Positions 43,798 to 55,297 are shown, numbered from the stretch's first letter. The stretch: DNA of 64,000 nucleotides from Carettochelys insculpta (GCF_033958435.1 NC_134152.1:15238001-15302000), one strand, 5' to 3'. Notes: generated by a model from the letters alone, not told the origin. Numbers and translations are program-made.

Positions 43798-45872
43798 CTG
43801 AAGAGGTATGAGCTTGAGCCTGGCACGTATGTATGTAGGTAGTCCATTGTGTACGACAAGGATGTCTTGAGTTGTGGACTCGCATGTGGCTCATCAGTTG
43901 TGTACTCGCATGTGGCTGAGGAATCCAAGGTTTGAACAGCATGGGCGTTCACAGAGGGAGCAAGGGAATTGTCCTGGATCTGTTGGTGCAGCTGCTGCTG
44001 TTCCTTTCTTCCTCTCATGAGAATCAATGAGGCGTACACATCACTGCTCTTCAAAGTTGTCATACGCGTGTCGTATGAGAGCACACCAGGCTGTTTGGTC
44101 TTTTTCATGCGGCCCTAGCTGATCTGGTTTTAAACCAGCCAGAGCAATGTTGGCCTTCACGCAGTCTTTATATCTCTTGCAAGGCCTACCTTGATTCCTT
44201 TTGCCCTGAGAGAGTTCACCATAGAGGAGTTGCTTAGGGATTCTTGACTCTTCCATTCGTATGACACGCCCTGTCCAGCCAAGCTGGGCTTTCAGAATCA
44301 TGGCTTCAATCTTGTGGTTCCTGCTCTGTCCAGGACTTCCAGATTCGTAACTCTGTCCTGCCACTGAATGTGCATTATTGACCTCAGACTCCATGCGTGG
44401 AGGCGCTCCAGCAGTCTTATATGTTTTCTGTACAAGGTCCAGGATTCACAGCCATACAGGAGACTGATCAGGACTACAGCCTTGTACACTTTCAGTTTAG
44501 TGGACTGTCGGATGTTGTGCTGATTCAACACCTGTGCTCTCAGATGTCCTAGTGCCCGGCTGGCCTGGCAGATTCTGGCATTGATTTCTTTGTCAAGCTA
44601 TCATTAGCTATCACACTGCCAAGGTACTTGAACTCCTCTACTGTTTTTAATTCTGTTCCTTCAATAAAGATTGAAGTGGGGAGAACAGCAGATCCTGGAG
44701 CAGGTTGAAACAGTACCTCGGCCTTTCCTAGGCTGATGGTCAAACCAAAGAGGCAAGTGGCATCAGCAAACTTGTTGATGATGAGCTGGAGATCAGATTC
44801 CTTGTGTGCCATAAGTGCACAGTCATCAGAATAAAGGGCTTCAAGGATGAGCCTCTCAGGCATCTTGGTTTTAGCATTTAGATGACGAAGGTCGAAAAGT
44901 GACCCATCAAGTCTGTATTTTACGTAGACTCCATGGTCCAGGTCCCTAACTGCGTGGCTGAGGATGCACATGAAAAAGAGGTTGAATAACACTGGGGCCA
45001 GCACGCACCCTTGCTTCACACCATTGGATATCTCAAATGGATCTGAGGACTCACCATTTGAAAGAACAAAGCCAATCATGTCATTGTGGAACAGGCATAT
45101 GAGGTTAACAAATCTTCTCGGGCAGCCAAGTTTTGACAGGATAATCCACAGGGCTTCTCTGTTGATGGTGTCAAACACCTTGGTCAGGTCTATAAAGACA
45201 GCATACAGATCCAAGTTCTGCTCTATGCACTTTTCCTGGACCTGACGAACAGCAAAGATTGTGTCAATGGTGCTGCGGGCTGGGCAAAAACCAGACTGTG
45301 CCTCTGGTAGGTTCTTCTCTGAGATGCTGGTGATCCTACCGTTGAGGATGACTCAAGCCAAGATCTTCCCAGCAGTACAGAGCAGGGAGATACCCCGGTA
45401 ATTTCCACAGCCAGCTTTGTTGCCCTTGTTCTTGAAGAGCGAGATGATTGTGGCATCCTTAAAGTCTTTGGGCATGTCTTCTTCTTCCCAGATGCTGATC
45501 AAGATGTTGTGAAAGGCTTCAAGTGACACTAGTCCTGCTGCTTTGAAAATTTCAGCAGGGATACCGTCCATCCCAGGGGCTTTGCCAGAGCTAGTCTGGT
45601 TGATTGCCTTTTTGACCTTATCCATTGTAGCGAGCAGGTCAAGACTGTCTATTGTGGGTTTCTGAGGGATCTGGTCTAGGGCTACAGGGTTGACAATGGA
45701 GGGTCTCCTGAGAAGGTTGCTGAAGTGCTCTCTCCACCTATTGTTGATGCTGTTCTTCTCCCTCAGAAGGGTCATGCCATCTGCAGACAGGAGAGATGTA
45801 GTACTTGGCTTTGAAGGCCCATATATAGCTTTGATACCACTGAAGAACATCTTGGAGTTCTTGGTGTCAGCT
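43798..45872 (-). mobile_element. LINE with RT and zinc-finger C-terminus, inserted in DIRS
   Basis: A 5'-truncated non-LTR retrotransposon lies on minus and splits the old DIRS element. It begins within the region upstream of RT and keeps the RT, connection and C-terminal parts. The 3' end, near 43800-43850, has a short 'tacatacata' run that may be the tail. The endonuclease domain is absent, as expected of 5' truncation. From the protein style (SRIGL-type zinc finger, WTGRVIRMEE block) it belongs to an endonuclease-type LINE group; I could not settle the clade. Confidence 0.85.
43900..45850 (-). pseudogene. LINE reverse transcriptase remnant (RT, C2H2 finger)
   Basis: Frames in order on minus are as follows. 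At 45850-45353 is KAPGMDGIPAEIF, then CGNYRGISLLCTAGKILA. At 45214-44549 is the catalytic core, 221 open codons, with FIDLTKVFDTINREALW (motif A), GVKQGCVLAPVLFNLFF (motif B) and LYSDDCALMAH, where Ser replaces the usual Ala of the xADD block. At 44531-44298 is LLYGCESWTLY, and at 44394-44041 WTGRVIRMEESRIPKQLL. Beyond, at about 43950-43900, a C2H2 finger reads C-SLC and H-MRVH. The frames are separated by shifts, so the protein is broken, but each part is long and only moderately decayed. Confidence 0.88.
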
Positions 45873-46208
45873 TAGTATTGGACAAACATGCATGCCAGCA
45901 TGTGTCCCAGGAGCTTCATGCAACATCTTGCTGTGGTGGAGGTGGGAAACTGGATGATGTTGTTTATGATGCTGGACAGGGCTTGAAACTTGGTCTCTGG
46001 AAGGGATGGCCAGGCCTGTGTGGAGTCTAGAAGAGCACCTTCATGCTCTATTCTCTGAACTGGAACTAAAGTGGACTTTGCCTCATGTATGAGGAGTCCC
46101 AGACTGAAAATTGTTTGCCTGTGGAGAAAGGCAGTCATCATCACGTTGCAGCTTGTGCCAATGGGTAGTGATCAGTGGCTCTATGTCCAGTTGGCTGTGG
46201 GTTTCAAG
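45873..46208 (-). pseudogene. Decayed DIRS RT region, 5' part
   Basis: On minus, IFSLGLLIHEAKSTLVPVQR and LLGHMLACMFVQY match SLGLVINLAKSKIDPTQD and LLGHMAAATFVVQ of the intact DIRS copy, the region just after YLDD. The reading then resumes on the other side of the LINE at 43797 with the RNase H part. The rest of the RT and the gag gene are missing; plus-strand CR1 sequence abuts at 46206. Confidence 0.82.
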
Positions 46209-46935
46209 CAGAGTGTGCCAAGAATCAGTTCCAGGGCCAGTATTTTTCAACATCTTTATTAATGACCTGGATGAGGGGATGGACTGCACCCTCCGCAAAT
46301 TTGCGGAGAACACGTAAGCTTGGGGGACAGGTAGATAAGTTGGAGGATAGGGATAGGGTCCAGAGAAATCTAGACAAATTGGAAGATTGGCCTAAAAGAA
46401 ACCTAATGAGGCTCAAGAAGGACAAGCAGAGTCCTGCACTTGGGATGGAAGACTCCCAAGCGCTGTTACAGGCTGGGGACTGACTGGCTAAGTAGAAAGG
46501 TAGCAGAAAAGGACCTAAGGATTACTGTGGATGAGAGCCTGGATATGAGTCAATAGTGTGTCCTTGTAGCCAAGAAGGCTAATGGCATATTGAGGTGCAT
46601 TAGGAGGAACATTTCCAGCAGATCTAGAGAAGTTATTATTCCTCTCTATTCAGCACTGGTAAGGCCACATCTGGAGTACTGCATCCAGTTCTGGGCCCCC
46701 CAATATGGAAAGGATGGGGATGCATTGAAGAAGATCTAGGGGGGCAACCAAACTGTTTAGGGGGCCGGAGCACATGACCTATGAGGAGAGGTAGAGGAAT
46801 TTGGGCTTATGTAGTTTGCAGAAGAGTGAGGGGCGATTTGACAGCAGCCTTCAACTTCCTGAAACGGGGCTCTAAAGAGGATGGAGAAAGGCTGGTCTCA
46901 GTAGTGACAGATGGCAGAACAAGGATACCCCATGT
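46206..46935 (+). mobile_element. CR1 LINE fragment (RT C-terminal half)
   Basis: The plus strand reads as CR1 RT, starting at motif B (GPVFFNIFINDLDEG). It continues through the catalytic block KFAENT, where both Asp of F-A-D-D are changed, then NLMRLKKDKQ, and 'ctggagtactgcatccag' ([10 protein letters not shown]). It ends in the AFNFLKRGSKEDGERL block near 46900. Stops and shifts are present, and the 3' untranslated region is lost. It is a dead fragment. Confidence 0.88.
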
Positions 46936-47827
46936 GCACATTTTTTTCTGGAATCCATCCATACACCTTTACAGTATTACAGGGAATTCACCATCTCCGT
47001 TATAAGGTTTATGGAACATGGTGGCATGCTTTTACCACTACTTTTTTGTGTTCCTGTAATGTATCAGTGCTCATCTAAGGCACTGGAGAATATGTATACG
47101 TCTTCTATTTGGTTTTAGCCTGGGACAGCAAGTTCCCATGGTTCTCCTAGCTCCTATCCAGCCCACTTGCTTCAATGTCATGTAAAGTTGGGTAAAAATA
47201 ATGAATCTATTTCCACATTTTACCCCATTAAATTATAAACTGCGTCTGAACAGTACCTAGTACAATGGAAACCTACTGTTTGTTGACCATTGAGCACTAC
47301 TGTAGAAACATGTTAAATAGTGAAAACAATTATGCACTAAAAGAGATCTGTGATCCCACCAACCAGGAGCAGCAAAAACAGTTGTGTTAGCTAGGACAGG
47401 TGTCTCCAACCTACAGCTCCAGAGCCACATGTGGCTCTTTAAAAACATTTTTGTGGCTCCCAACACTATAACTGCAAAGTAAAAAAAGCCCCTCCTGATT
47501 ATTTTTGATAAATGGTGAACAATCTAACAGTCCAAAAATGAGCAACTCATATCTAAATAGCAAATGATCTGTGATCTTGAAATATTGAATCTCCCACTAG
47601 CATCCTGCAGAGAGACAGAAGGTTTGGGAGTGAAAATCAGGAAGAGAGTGGTAGAAACACATGTGAAGTGTGAGGAAATAGAATATGTAAAAGTTTGTGA
47701 ATGTCCTGAAGTAAACACGTATCACAGTACAACTCATTGTGTGCACGGTTCTTAAAATAGGGATTACAAAAAGTACAGTTTGACGTTATTTATTAAGGGC
47801 CATCTCATATTCACATGCATTGCGGCT
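46936..47827. other. Unassigned sequence with a hAT-like fragment
   Basis: No gene was found. Around 47398-47465 the phrases 'caggtgtctccaacctac' and 'agccacatgtggctctt' resemble the left end of an amniote hAT element. The right end was not found. Confidence 0.4.
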
Positions 47828-48288
47828 CTTGAATTCAGGGCCGTAACTAGGACCAGGCAAGTGAGGTACTTGCCTTGGGTACAGAGGAGAGAGGGTGCAG
47901 ATACTGTCGCAGCAGTGCCACTGCCTCCATGTTATGCACTGCCGGCAGCAACTGCCAGAGCCCACAGAGCATCTCCCGCAGGCTCCATGCTCCAGGTGCT
48001 GTGCTCAGCTGGGAGCAGGAGGGAGGTGCTCACCAGAGCCTCCACCTCCTCCTGTACTGCATCACTCACTCACTGGCCTATGCCCGGCTGCTACCACCAG
48101 GGAAAAGATGAGGGGGACTGGGATCCTCCCTCCCTTGATATTTTTTTCTGGTATTTTCATCTTCCTTTTCTTTGCTCCTTGTTTTTCTTTAACAGACAGC
48201 AACTTCTTTAAGTGCTGCTTCAGGAAAGCTGATCTGTCTCTAATCGTATGGCTTGTTCCTTCCTTCCCCTGGAAGGACTCTCTGGCTA

Positions 48289-48480
48289 TGTCTACACGGC
48301 AGGCGCTACTTCAGGATAAAAAGGTATCCCAAAACAGCTGCCCACAGCTATGCAACATGCACGTTGTCTCGACACAGTTTTTGAGATAATGGGGGGCGCT
48401 ATTCCGGCATCTCTCTACAACACATGACAGCGCCACATGTTGAAATAGCCTATTTTGAAATCTACTTGAAATAAGCTGGG
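48289..48480. repeat. Harbinger MITE fragment
   Basis: It starts GGCTATGTCTACACGGCAGG and shows 'gcgctacttc', 'gcgctattccggcatctc' and 'gaaatagcctattttgaaat', the same motifs as the 711-bp elements. The other terminus is missing. Confidence 0.55.
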
Positions 48481-48492
48481 CAGTTTGCAATT

Positions 48493-49265
48493 CTGATTTT
48501 TTTTTCAAAACTCCTACCATTTTCAAAAAGTTCTAATTATAACAGAGGTAGGCTCCACCTCTGCAGGTAAAGTTAAATTTGCTCTAACATTGTCAGATTG
48601 GTGCTGACTACTATTGTGTTATACAGTCCTGGAGAAACTTTGTTGGGAAGATGGGTCCTCAACAGCTGACAACACTGAGCAGCTGCTGGTACACGCTTTT
48701 TTTAAAAAAATTATGAATAAACCACAGCCTTGCAGTCAAACGAGTTTAATTACGGTTGTTTAATATGAAGAGTGTTGTAGAAGTGACCTCTTATTGCATT
48801 GCCTCTGTAACGCAGAACTAAGTCTAGGACGCAGAGGCTGGTTATGTCTACACTAGAGAGTTTGTAGAGAAAACTCACTACAAAATGCATGCAGACACTC
48901 CAGGGAGTCCTTTTGTTGACAGAGCAGATCAAAAGATCGATCCACTTTTATGTGTAAACATGATCTGTCAACAAGTTTTGTTGGAACATCTCTTCTGACA
49001 GCAACTTCTGTAAACATCTGTCTACACTCCCTGGAGTGTCTGCATGTATGCTCCTAGTGTGGACGTAACCACCATGTCTAGATGGCACCCTGACCTCAAA
49101 ATAAGCTAAATTATTTCTCCAGGACTGTATAACACAATAGTAGTTAGCACTAATCTGACAATGTTGGAGCAAATTTAACTTTACCTGTAAAGATGGAACC
49201 CACCTCGGTTATAATTAGAACTTTTTGAAAATGATAACATTTTTGGAAAAAAAATCAGAACATAT
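48493..49265. repeat. Long inverted repeat, arms about 145 bp
   Basis: The left arm (48493-48640) contains 'aaagttctaattataaca', 'taacattgtcagattg' and 'tacagtcctggagaaa'. The right arm (49119-49265) contains their reverse complements in inverted order ('tttctccaggactgta', 'caatctgacaatgtt' with a small change, 'ttataattagaactttt'). The roughly 480-bp spacer holds a small foldback MITE. The structure could form a large hairpin in RNA. Confidence 0.85.
48840..49070. mobile_element. Foldback MITE (231 bp)
   Basis: GGTTATGTCTACACTAGAGA pairs with 'cctagtgtggacgtaacc', and the inner arms 'gcagacactccagggagt' and 'actccctggagtgtctgc' match exactly. It lies in the spacer of the long inverted repeat. 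Confidence 0.85.
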
Positions 49266-49596
49266 TTTATGCTGCAGATTTCAAAAAGGAACACTCTTAT
49301 AATGAAAATGTATTAAAACTTTTTGAAATCAATTTTTTTTAAGTTTGCAGATTTTCCCATCATACACATGTTCTCCTTCATATCTTTTTTCTACATTTTC
49401 TGTATCAAGATATATATGTATTAATTGATTGTTTATGCAAATCTCATAACTATAATAAACAAATGTTATTCATATTGTTATTATTCTTGTATTTTCCCTT
49501 TTTCTACAAAATAACTACTATGACTATATAAACATGAGGGGGCTGCAATTTTATATTCTTGCCTCAGGCGCAAAATTAGCTAGTTATGCTTGAATT

Positions 49597-49955
49597 ACTG
49601 AGCTTTTTTACCGAATTGGAAAAAACGGCTCTTCTTGCTATTTTGGTTGCAGACACGTGGGCTAGGAAATACAATAGAAACACCAACTTTTCCACCATGC
49701 AGGACTGATTACAAAAAGCCTGAGTACTCTTGATAAATTCAGGTATAACACAGTAACACAGCACTGCAGTATTCTGTCTCAGACGCATGGACTGCATGAG
49801 TTTCGTGAGTCTGTGCAAAATACCAGAGACATTTCTTCTCCTTTAGATTCCACATAGGTGCATACTGCTACTCTATGCCTAAATGAATGAAGCAACCAAA
49901 TAATTCTTGTTCCCACATACAAGAGCAAAAATTACCAGTGACTGTTTAATGGGAA
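49597..49955. other. Unassigned non-coding sequence
   Basis: Nothing recognisable was found between the hAT element and the CR1 tail. Confidence 0.4.
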
Positions 49956-49959
49956 GTAT

Positions 49960-50085
49960 TGCACTGGAGATTAGATTAAATTGCTCAGGTCCTGCTTTGG
50001 ACAGGAGGATGGATTCAATGACTTCCTGAGGTCTCTTCCACTCCCAGGATTCTATGATTCTGATTCTGTGATTCACCCTGAATTT
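49960..50085 (+). mobile_element. CR1 LINE 3' tail
   Basis: The phrases 'ttggacaggaggatggattc', 'gacttcctgaggtctcttcc' and 'aggattctatgattctgatt' are the 3' untranslated end and terminal repeat of CR1. Everything upstream is missing. Confidence 0.8.
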
Positions 50086-50552
50086 GTAGCATCCATCTTT
50101 TTCTGTCAGGTTTTTTTTTTCTGTCAGATATTTCACTGTAAAACTAAAAGCCAGTGAAAAGGAATCTCATGTACACAGCCTTATTCTCAGCCTTCAGTAG
50201 ACTGAGTCATGGAATTTACTGGTGGTTTCAAGAAACACACTAAAAAGTTTGACAACAGAAGGAAATGAGATAAGGTTAGAGCACATCATCTCTTTTACTT
50301 GATGTGTTATTTTACGGTGGGTGGGGGGAGAAAAGGCTGCATGCCATCACTGCATTTGGTGAGCAGCAGTCTGTATTTCCATGCACGCTCCTCAACTGTA
50401 ATTAGCTAAAACAAGAGCTTCCACCATTGTCAATAAGTCCCTATTTGCTGGAGGAAATTAATACCAAGTAGTAATAAAGAGCAGAGTGATGAGAAAATTA
50501 GAGACTGAACTTCGGGGAAAGCAAAGACCAAACAAACTAACACAAGTCTCAC

Positions 50553-50712
50553 AGAAATAGAGCGATAGCCGTGTCAGTCTGTATTCTAACAAAACAAAAC
50601 AGCAGTCATGCAGCACTGTAAAGTTTAACAAAATGGTTTAATAAAATGATTTAATAAATTATTTTGTTAGTCTTTAAATGCTACATGACTGCTGTTTTGT
50701 TTTGTTAGAAAT
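50553..50712. repeat. Foldback repeat
   Basis: 'ttctaacaaaacaaaacagc' at 50584 pairs with 'gctgttttgttttgttagaa' at 50690, and 'agtcatgcag' faces 'ctacatgact'. Its outer left end, 'gcgatagccgtgtcagtctg', resembles the outer end of the 'AGTCTATAAGGTGCCAC' foldback family, of which it may be a diverged member. Confidence 0.65.
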
Positions 50713-53700
50713 TCCATGTCACGTTATTTCCCACAAACAAACTTTTCATTTATGAACTGAACCCCTTCTTTGTTCTGCCAAAAATAGCTAGCAAGCACTG
50801 GCTGCCATAAGACCATGGAGATGCAATTATCAAAGAACTGTTGGACTTACTGCTTTTAGCTGAGAGAAAATTATTCAACAGCTTTTCATAAACCAGGCTG
50901 AAGTGTTAGTAATGACATGCCTCATTGTTTACCTACCTCAGTTCTTTATCAAGTACTGTCATTATGGATTCTTGGTTTGTATCTTCACAGTGTTTAATAA
51001 TACTGGCATGTCTTTGCTTAGATCCCTCATCCAGTCCAAGTGCCTGGTCTTTTAAACTTAACTATTAAAATTTCCTTCCACATATTAATATAACAGCTAA
51101 CTTGCTTAGATTTTTATATAGAAATTGCCACTTCATCTAAAATAATGATTCAGTGCCCACTGAAATTAATGGACAGATGCCTATCAGTTTTGATTGGGCC
51201 ATAAACACCCATTTATATATATAGAAATCTAATATTTATTATTTTCTTAATCCAGAAAGTTTAAATTATATTTAAAACATTCCATACGTATGTTACCTGG
51301 CAGATTTTGGCTTGATTACGTACTTTTACAGCTGCAAAAGTCATACAGATCAGGTAGTTAACTTTAATTTTGTCTGCCCCAGCCAATATGGGGAAAAGTA
51401 TGCAGAAATGTGGCAGGGTCCTCCTCCTTTCAGCATTATACGTTCAGTCTAGTTACATGATCTCATACTCTTTCCAGAATAGTACAATTATATCTTTATA
51501 TAGATTGATATGAAGGAGGCCACTTGCCATAATTCAGAGTTGAATATATGTCTAATAAAATCTGCAGAATATGATATTTAAATAAACATATGCAGCATTT
51601 TCATATTTTTTTCTATGCAGAAACTGGAGAACTTTATAAAAACAGCTCCTTAGTAACCAGTGGGTGAGAACAGATGTTAACAGTAAGTCAGTTAGTTAGG
51701 ATAAATAGAGACAGAAAACTTCTGTTCCAGTCTGAAAACATTTTCAACTTGAGTAGGTCTTTTGCACTTCAAGTGACTCCTTCCACTTCACTTTTAATGC
51801 AAACCTTGTTTAAAATTAGAACATAAAGAACATAAGAATGACCATAGTAGGTTAGACCAAAGGTCCATCTAACCCAATATCCTGTCTTCCAACAGTGGTC
51901 AATTTTATAAATTGTCCAAAATTGTAAAAAGTTAAACTATTCCTGTGCCAGTCTCTACAACAGTTCACTCTGCACATTTTCTGAGAACTTCCACACCCTA
52001 CCTATAACCTGACAAAGACATTGTTTGCTAGAACCATGCTTGGAGAACTGGAAAAAATTGAACAACTGTAGCCTAAGAGATTCCAGGATGAATGTTTTCC
52101 AAGATCTAGTTTAGTTCACCAGTACCCCCACTATTTTCAAGATGCAAAACTGGAGTTTGAGGCAGCAGGTGGATCACAGACAACGGCCCACCTCCTCTCC
52201 CACTCAGCACATATATGTTTTTTCACAATCCATCATCATTTCTCACTGACTTGCTACCATGGTAGCCCTTCAGACCTCCAGGCTTGGATCTTGCTTTCAT
52301 CCATCCATGCAGGTGGAAAAAAAACAGTTCAAAAATATCCAATTCTGCAGTGTATACTAGATTTAATACAACAGATTGAGTGAAGAGCTGATACACTGCA
52401 TCAACCTGCTACACTTGCAATGTGCCTGGAATAAAGACAAAACAAAGCAGTTACTGTAGGCTGCTAACAGTCCATGCAGAGGTGTTCCTAAACAACTTTA
52501 TCACATTCATAATTGCAGCTAGCCTGCATTAAGATAGTCTCTCACAGATACAGCATATTCAAATCAAAGCAGAGATGAAGCATGAAGGTAGAATTATTAG
52601 TGATCTCCAAAAAAGCAAAGATGAACCATTTGTAACACCACCCACAGTATTTTGAATTACTTGCTCAATGGTTCATTACGTAGCTATACAAGCACACAAG
52701 GTAGCTGTCTAGAGCAATTTTCTCTATCCCATTCAGTGCCTGATCAAGTGTCATCAATAAGGTCTTTGGAAGAGATGTTACAGTGCATAAACTGTCCCAC
52801 GAACACCTTCGTCATTTGCAGCAGGCCTTTGAAATTCTGGAAAGGAAAACTCATGGGCTAGTAAGATGCTCTTCCTCTGTCCCATGAAATTCCACTCAGA
52901 TATGGCTGAGATAAAATGTGGAGGAAAAGTTGTCATTTCCTGCTGTGTCCATAGGAAAGCCTTGATAACATGCCAAAATAACAGAAACAGGCCAATCTAC
53001 ATCTAGCTGAAAGCATCATACATCCCAGAAGCTGCACCAGGAACTGTCAAATTGGCAAGACCCAGGAGGCATGGGAGGGAAGTCATCTGGGCTCCCTTAT
53101 GCAGCACATGTCCTAGGAAACCGTCTATCCCCTGTGGGCACCACATGAGACGAAAGCTCCCCCCAGTTCTAGGGGTGGGGGAGGGAGGGGGAAATTATGT
53201 GAATCAGACATTCTGGACTACTCTGGGACTCAACACTTGACTAGGCCTCCCACTCCACATCCTAGGATAACTGCCTTTTCCAGCTGCTAGCCAATGTTCT
53301 TAGTCCTGTAGCTTCACATGGTAGAAGCATGTGCTGCAATGTTGAAGGTATGGGGAGTGGGAGAGAAGCCTGCCAACAGGGGGACAGCAAAGAGGGCAGT
53401 TGCCTGGAGGCCTGGTAACTCAAAAGGGTCTGAGACTCCAGGCCACCACTGCAAGAGCAGCAGTGGCCAAAGCCCCAGACCTTTCACATTTAAATCGCTG
53501 CTGGCACCTCACACAGCGTGCTCAAGGCAGTGCTAAGAGCTGTTGGGGAGGTGGGGGGGAGTGGAGGCCTTGGCATATTCTGGGCGTGCTAAGGGCTAAC
53601 TGCCCTCACCTGGCCCCTTCTGCTCAAGGCTCCAGTCATTTCGAGGAGCATGGAGCCAGGGGGCCATCAAGTCTGTTGGCTCTGCTAGATGGAGGTAATA

Positions 53701-53724
53701 TGGTCCTATATAAGGCAAAGCCTC
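50713..53724. other. Unassigned, largely AT-rich sequence
   Basis: No convincing gene was found. At about 51825-51920, 'aacataagaatgaccatagt' and 'aggtccatctaacccaatat' belong to a repeat type I know from turtle and crocodilian genomes, with no defined ends here. Open frames at 52652-52861 and 53052-53240 have no domain or splice support. Confidence 0.4.
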
Positions 53725-53832
53725 AATATTATCAGGACTGTCCCAATATTAGGGACTTTGTCTTATATAGCACCCTATTGTACCCCACCCCACCCCAGTC
53801 CTGATTTTCACACCTGCTGTCTGGTCACCCTG
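53725..53832. repeat. Dispersed repeat ending CTGGTCACCCT
   Basis: The phrases 'aggactgtcccaatattagg', 'cttatatagcaccctat' and 'gtctggtcaccct' match a widespread short amniote DNA-transposon relic. The left end is not defined. Confidence 0.5.
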
Positions 53833-53875
53833 GCTGACACCTGAAGGAATAGAGCAAAACAAAAATAAAGAAAAA

Positions 53876-54125
53876 GGAGGAAACTATCTACACGAGCTAA
53901 AACAATTCTAGACCACAAAGTCAAGCACTCAAGTTAGGAAATACCAAATTTCATAGCTGCCGGAGCAATTTTAACTGTATATATGCAGTGAGAGTTTTCA
54001 GTTATATGAGCACACACTGGTTTTAACCTCCACAGGACTCCTTCATTCAATACATGGGATAGATGTGGAGGGGGTGCTGTAAACCTGATATTTCCTAACT
54101 CCGGTGCTTGACTTTGTAACCTACA
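53876..54125. repeat. Inverted repeat next to the terminal exon
   Basis: 'caaagtcaagcactcaagtt' at 53919 and 'gtgcttgactttg' at 54103 are inverted copies, with 'aggaaatacc' facing 'gatatttcct' inside. The centre contains 'atatatgcagtgagag' and 'ggactccttcattcaatac'. It ends about 80 bases before the putative splice acceptor. Confidence 0.6.
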
Positions 54126-54203
54126 TTTTCTTTTAACGTAGATTATTATATTTAACAGGATGTTCAGTTAAGGATGGTTTTTGTTCTTTCTTTGATTACA
54201 CAG

Positions 54204-54377
54204 GGTGATAATGAATTACAACCAGGGGGCTACCAGCATTATGGAAAATGGCCAGGGTGGAATAGAAACTTTGAATACCGTCCAGTGGAACGAACAAGGA
54301 GGAAAACATACCCATACCCTACCTATTCTGCTTATGAGAAGCTTCTGAAGCAATCAGAACTGTGTTCTCTCTGTTAG
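54204..54377 (+). CDS. Putative terminal coding exon of a host gene (57 aa)
   Basis: A pyrimidine-rich tract (ttttgttctttctttgatta) ends in CAG at 54201-54203, a good splice acceptor. The frame after it is open for 57 codons to TAG at 54375-54377. The peptide starts GDNELQPGGYQHYGKWPGW and ends EKLLKQSELCSLC. It is rich in Tyr, Trp, Arg and Pro, unlike the low-complexity or LINE-like frames elsewhere. A canonical AATAAA follows 325 bases after the stop, with a GT-rich stretch beyond it. I do not recognise the protein. Upstream exons would lie outside the window or be small exons I could not identify; the 50-54 kb region would be its intron. The ATG at 54174 lies in the intron and is not the start. 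Confidence 0.55.
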   Translation, partial: GDNELQPGGYQHYGKWPGWNRNFEYRPVERTRRKTYPYPTYSAYEKLLKQSELCSLC

Positions 54378-54701
54378 GAAACAAAACCAAGAGAACAGAT
54401 GTCGTCTCGTCCATCCACCCACTACAACTGAATTGCCTTTTTTGTTACTGGTAAGGCAACGAGAATGAGTTAAACACACATTTGGTGCTGTTAGTTGGTG
54501 TACATATGGGGATGCATTTACACCTCTTCATAATTGTTTATTTATTTTAGAGTTACAGTTGTGCAAATATGCATTGTCTACAGAACAGGACAATTCAACT
54601 GCAAGTTACATGTCAGTAAATAATTAAGAGTGCAATGTTAATCGTGGAGTATACAGGGTAAAATGTTACATGCAAGTGAAGTACAATATATGAAGCACAA
54701 A

Positions 54702-54707
54702 AATAAA
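54702..54707 (+). terminator. Poly(A) signal AATAAA
   Basis: A canonical hexamer lies 325 bases after the stop of the putative terminal exon, followed about 30 bases later by the GT-rich 'gtcttgtttgtt'. Spacing and order fit a mammalian-type polyadenylation site. AATAAA is common by chance in AT-rich DNA, so this supports the exon but does not prove it. Confidence 0.5.
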
Positions 54708-54719
54708 ATGCAGTTCCAG

Positions 54720-55130
54720 TGTTTAAAACTAAAGTCTTGTTTGTTCATACTATATTCATACCTTAAATATTATAATGTGGCTATATTTTATATTCTGCTT
54801 ATTTATGTTACAACCTTACTTTGTGGTATATTTCAGTATTATTTTAATTCCCTTACCACTTTGTTCTTGGGGGATGCCCCCATTTCTACAAGGGATGCAG
54901 CACTCTTGCCCTCTCTCTCATTTTGATTTTATTTTCTACAGTGAAGATAGAAGCATTTCCTTCTCTTTTGCCCTGCTAGGCTTTAGCCTGTTTCTTATTT
55001 GTTTCTTTCCTTGCTGTTCTTTCACCGAGGTACATTCTGGAGCCAATAGAAGTTGTTGTGTAGTAGTAAAAAACAATGTGTTGAGAGTATTAACAAATTC
55101 CTTCTTTTGATGATGTCTGTGTAGTAGTAA
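54720..55130. other. Unassigned non-coding sequence
   Basis: AT-rich sequence. The open frames at 54663-54926 and 54775-55110 are hydrophobic by composition and show no start or splice context. Confidence 0.4.
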
Positions 55131-55297
55131 GTATCAGAGGGGTAGACGTGTTAGTCTGTATCCATAAAAATAACAACATGTCCTGTGGCACCTTATAGAC
55201 TAACATAAGCTTCCATGGGCAAAGACCTGCTTTGTCAGATGCTCAAAAATATCTCTTAGTCTATAAGGTGCCACAGGACGTCTCGTTGTTTTTGTAG
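55131..55297. repeat. Foldback repeat of the 'AGTCTATAAGGTGCCAC' family, copy 2
   Basis: The outer left end is 'gtatcagaggggtagacgtg'. The arms 'tgtcctgtggcaccttatag' and 'ctataaggtgccacaggacg' are inverted copies, with 'gcaaagacctgctttgtcag' near the centre. Confidence 0.85.

Larger units (their letters stand above)
47836..49588. mobile_element. hAT non-autonomous element with 8-bp duplication
   Basis: Both sides carry CTTGAATT (47828-47835 and 49589-49596), the 8-bp target duplication typical of hAT. The left end reads CAGGGCCGTAACTAG and the reverse-complemented right end CATAACTAGCTAA, a degraded inverted pair. No transposase was recognised. Inside are a long inverted repeat (48493-48640 against 49119-49265), part of a Harbinger MITE (from 48289) and a complete small MITE (48840-49070). 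Confidence 0.8.
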
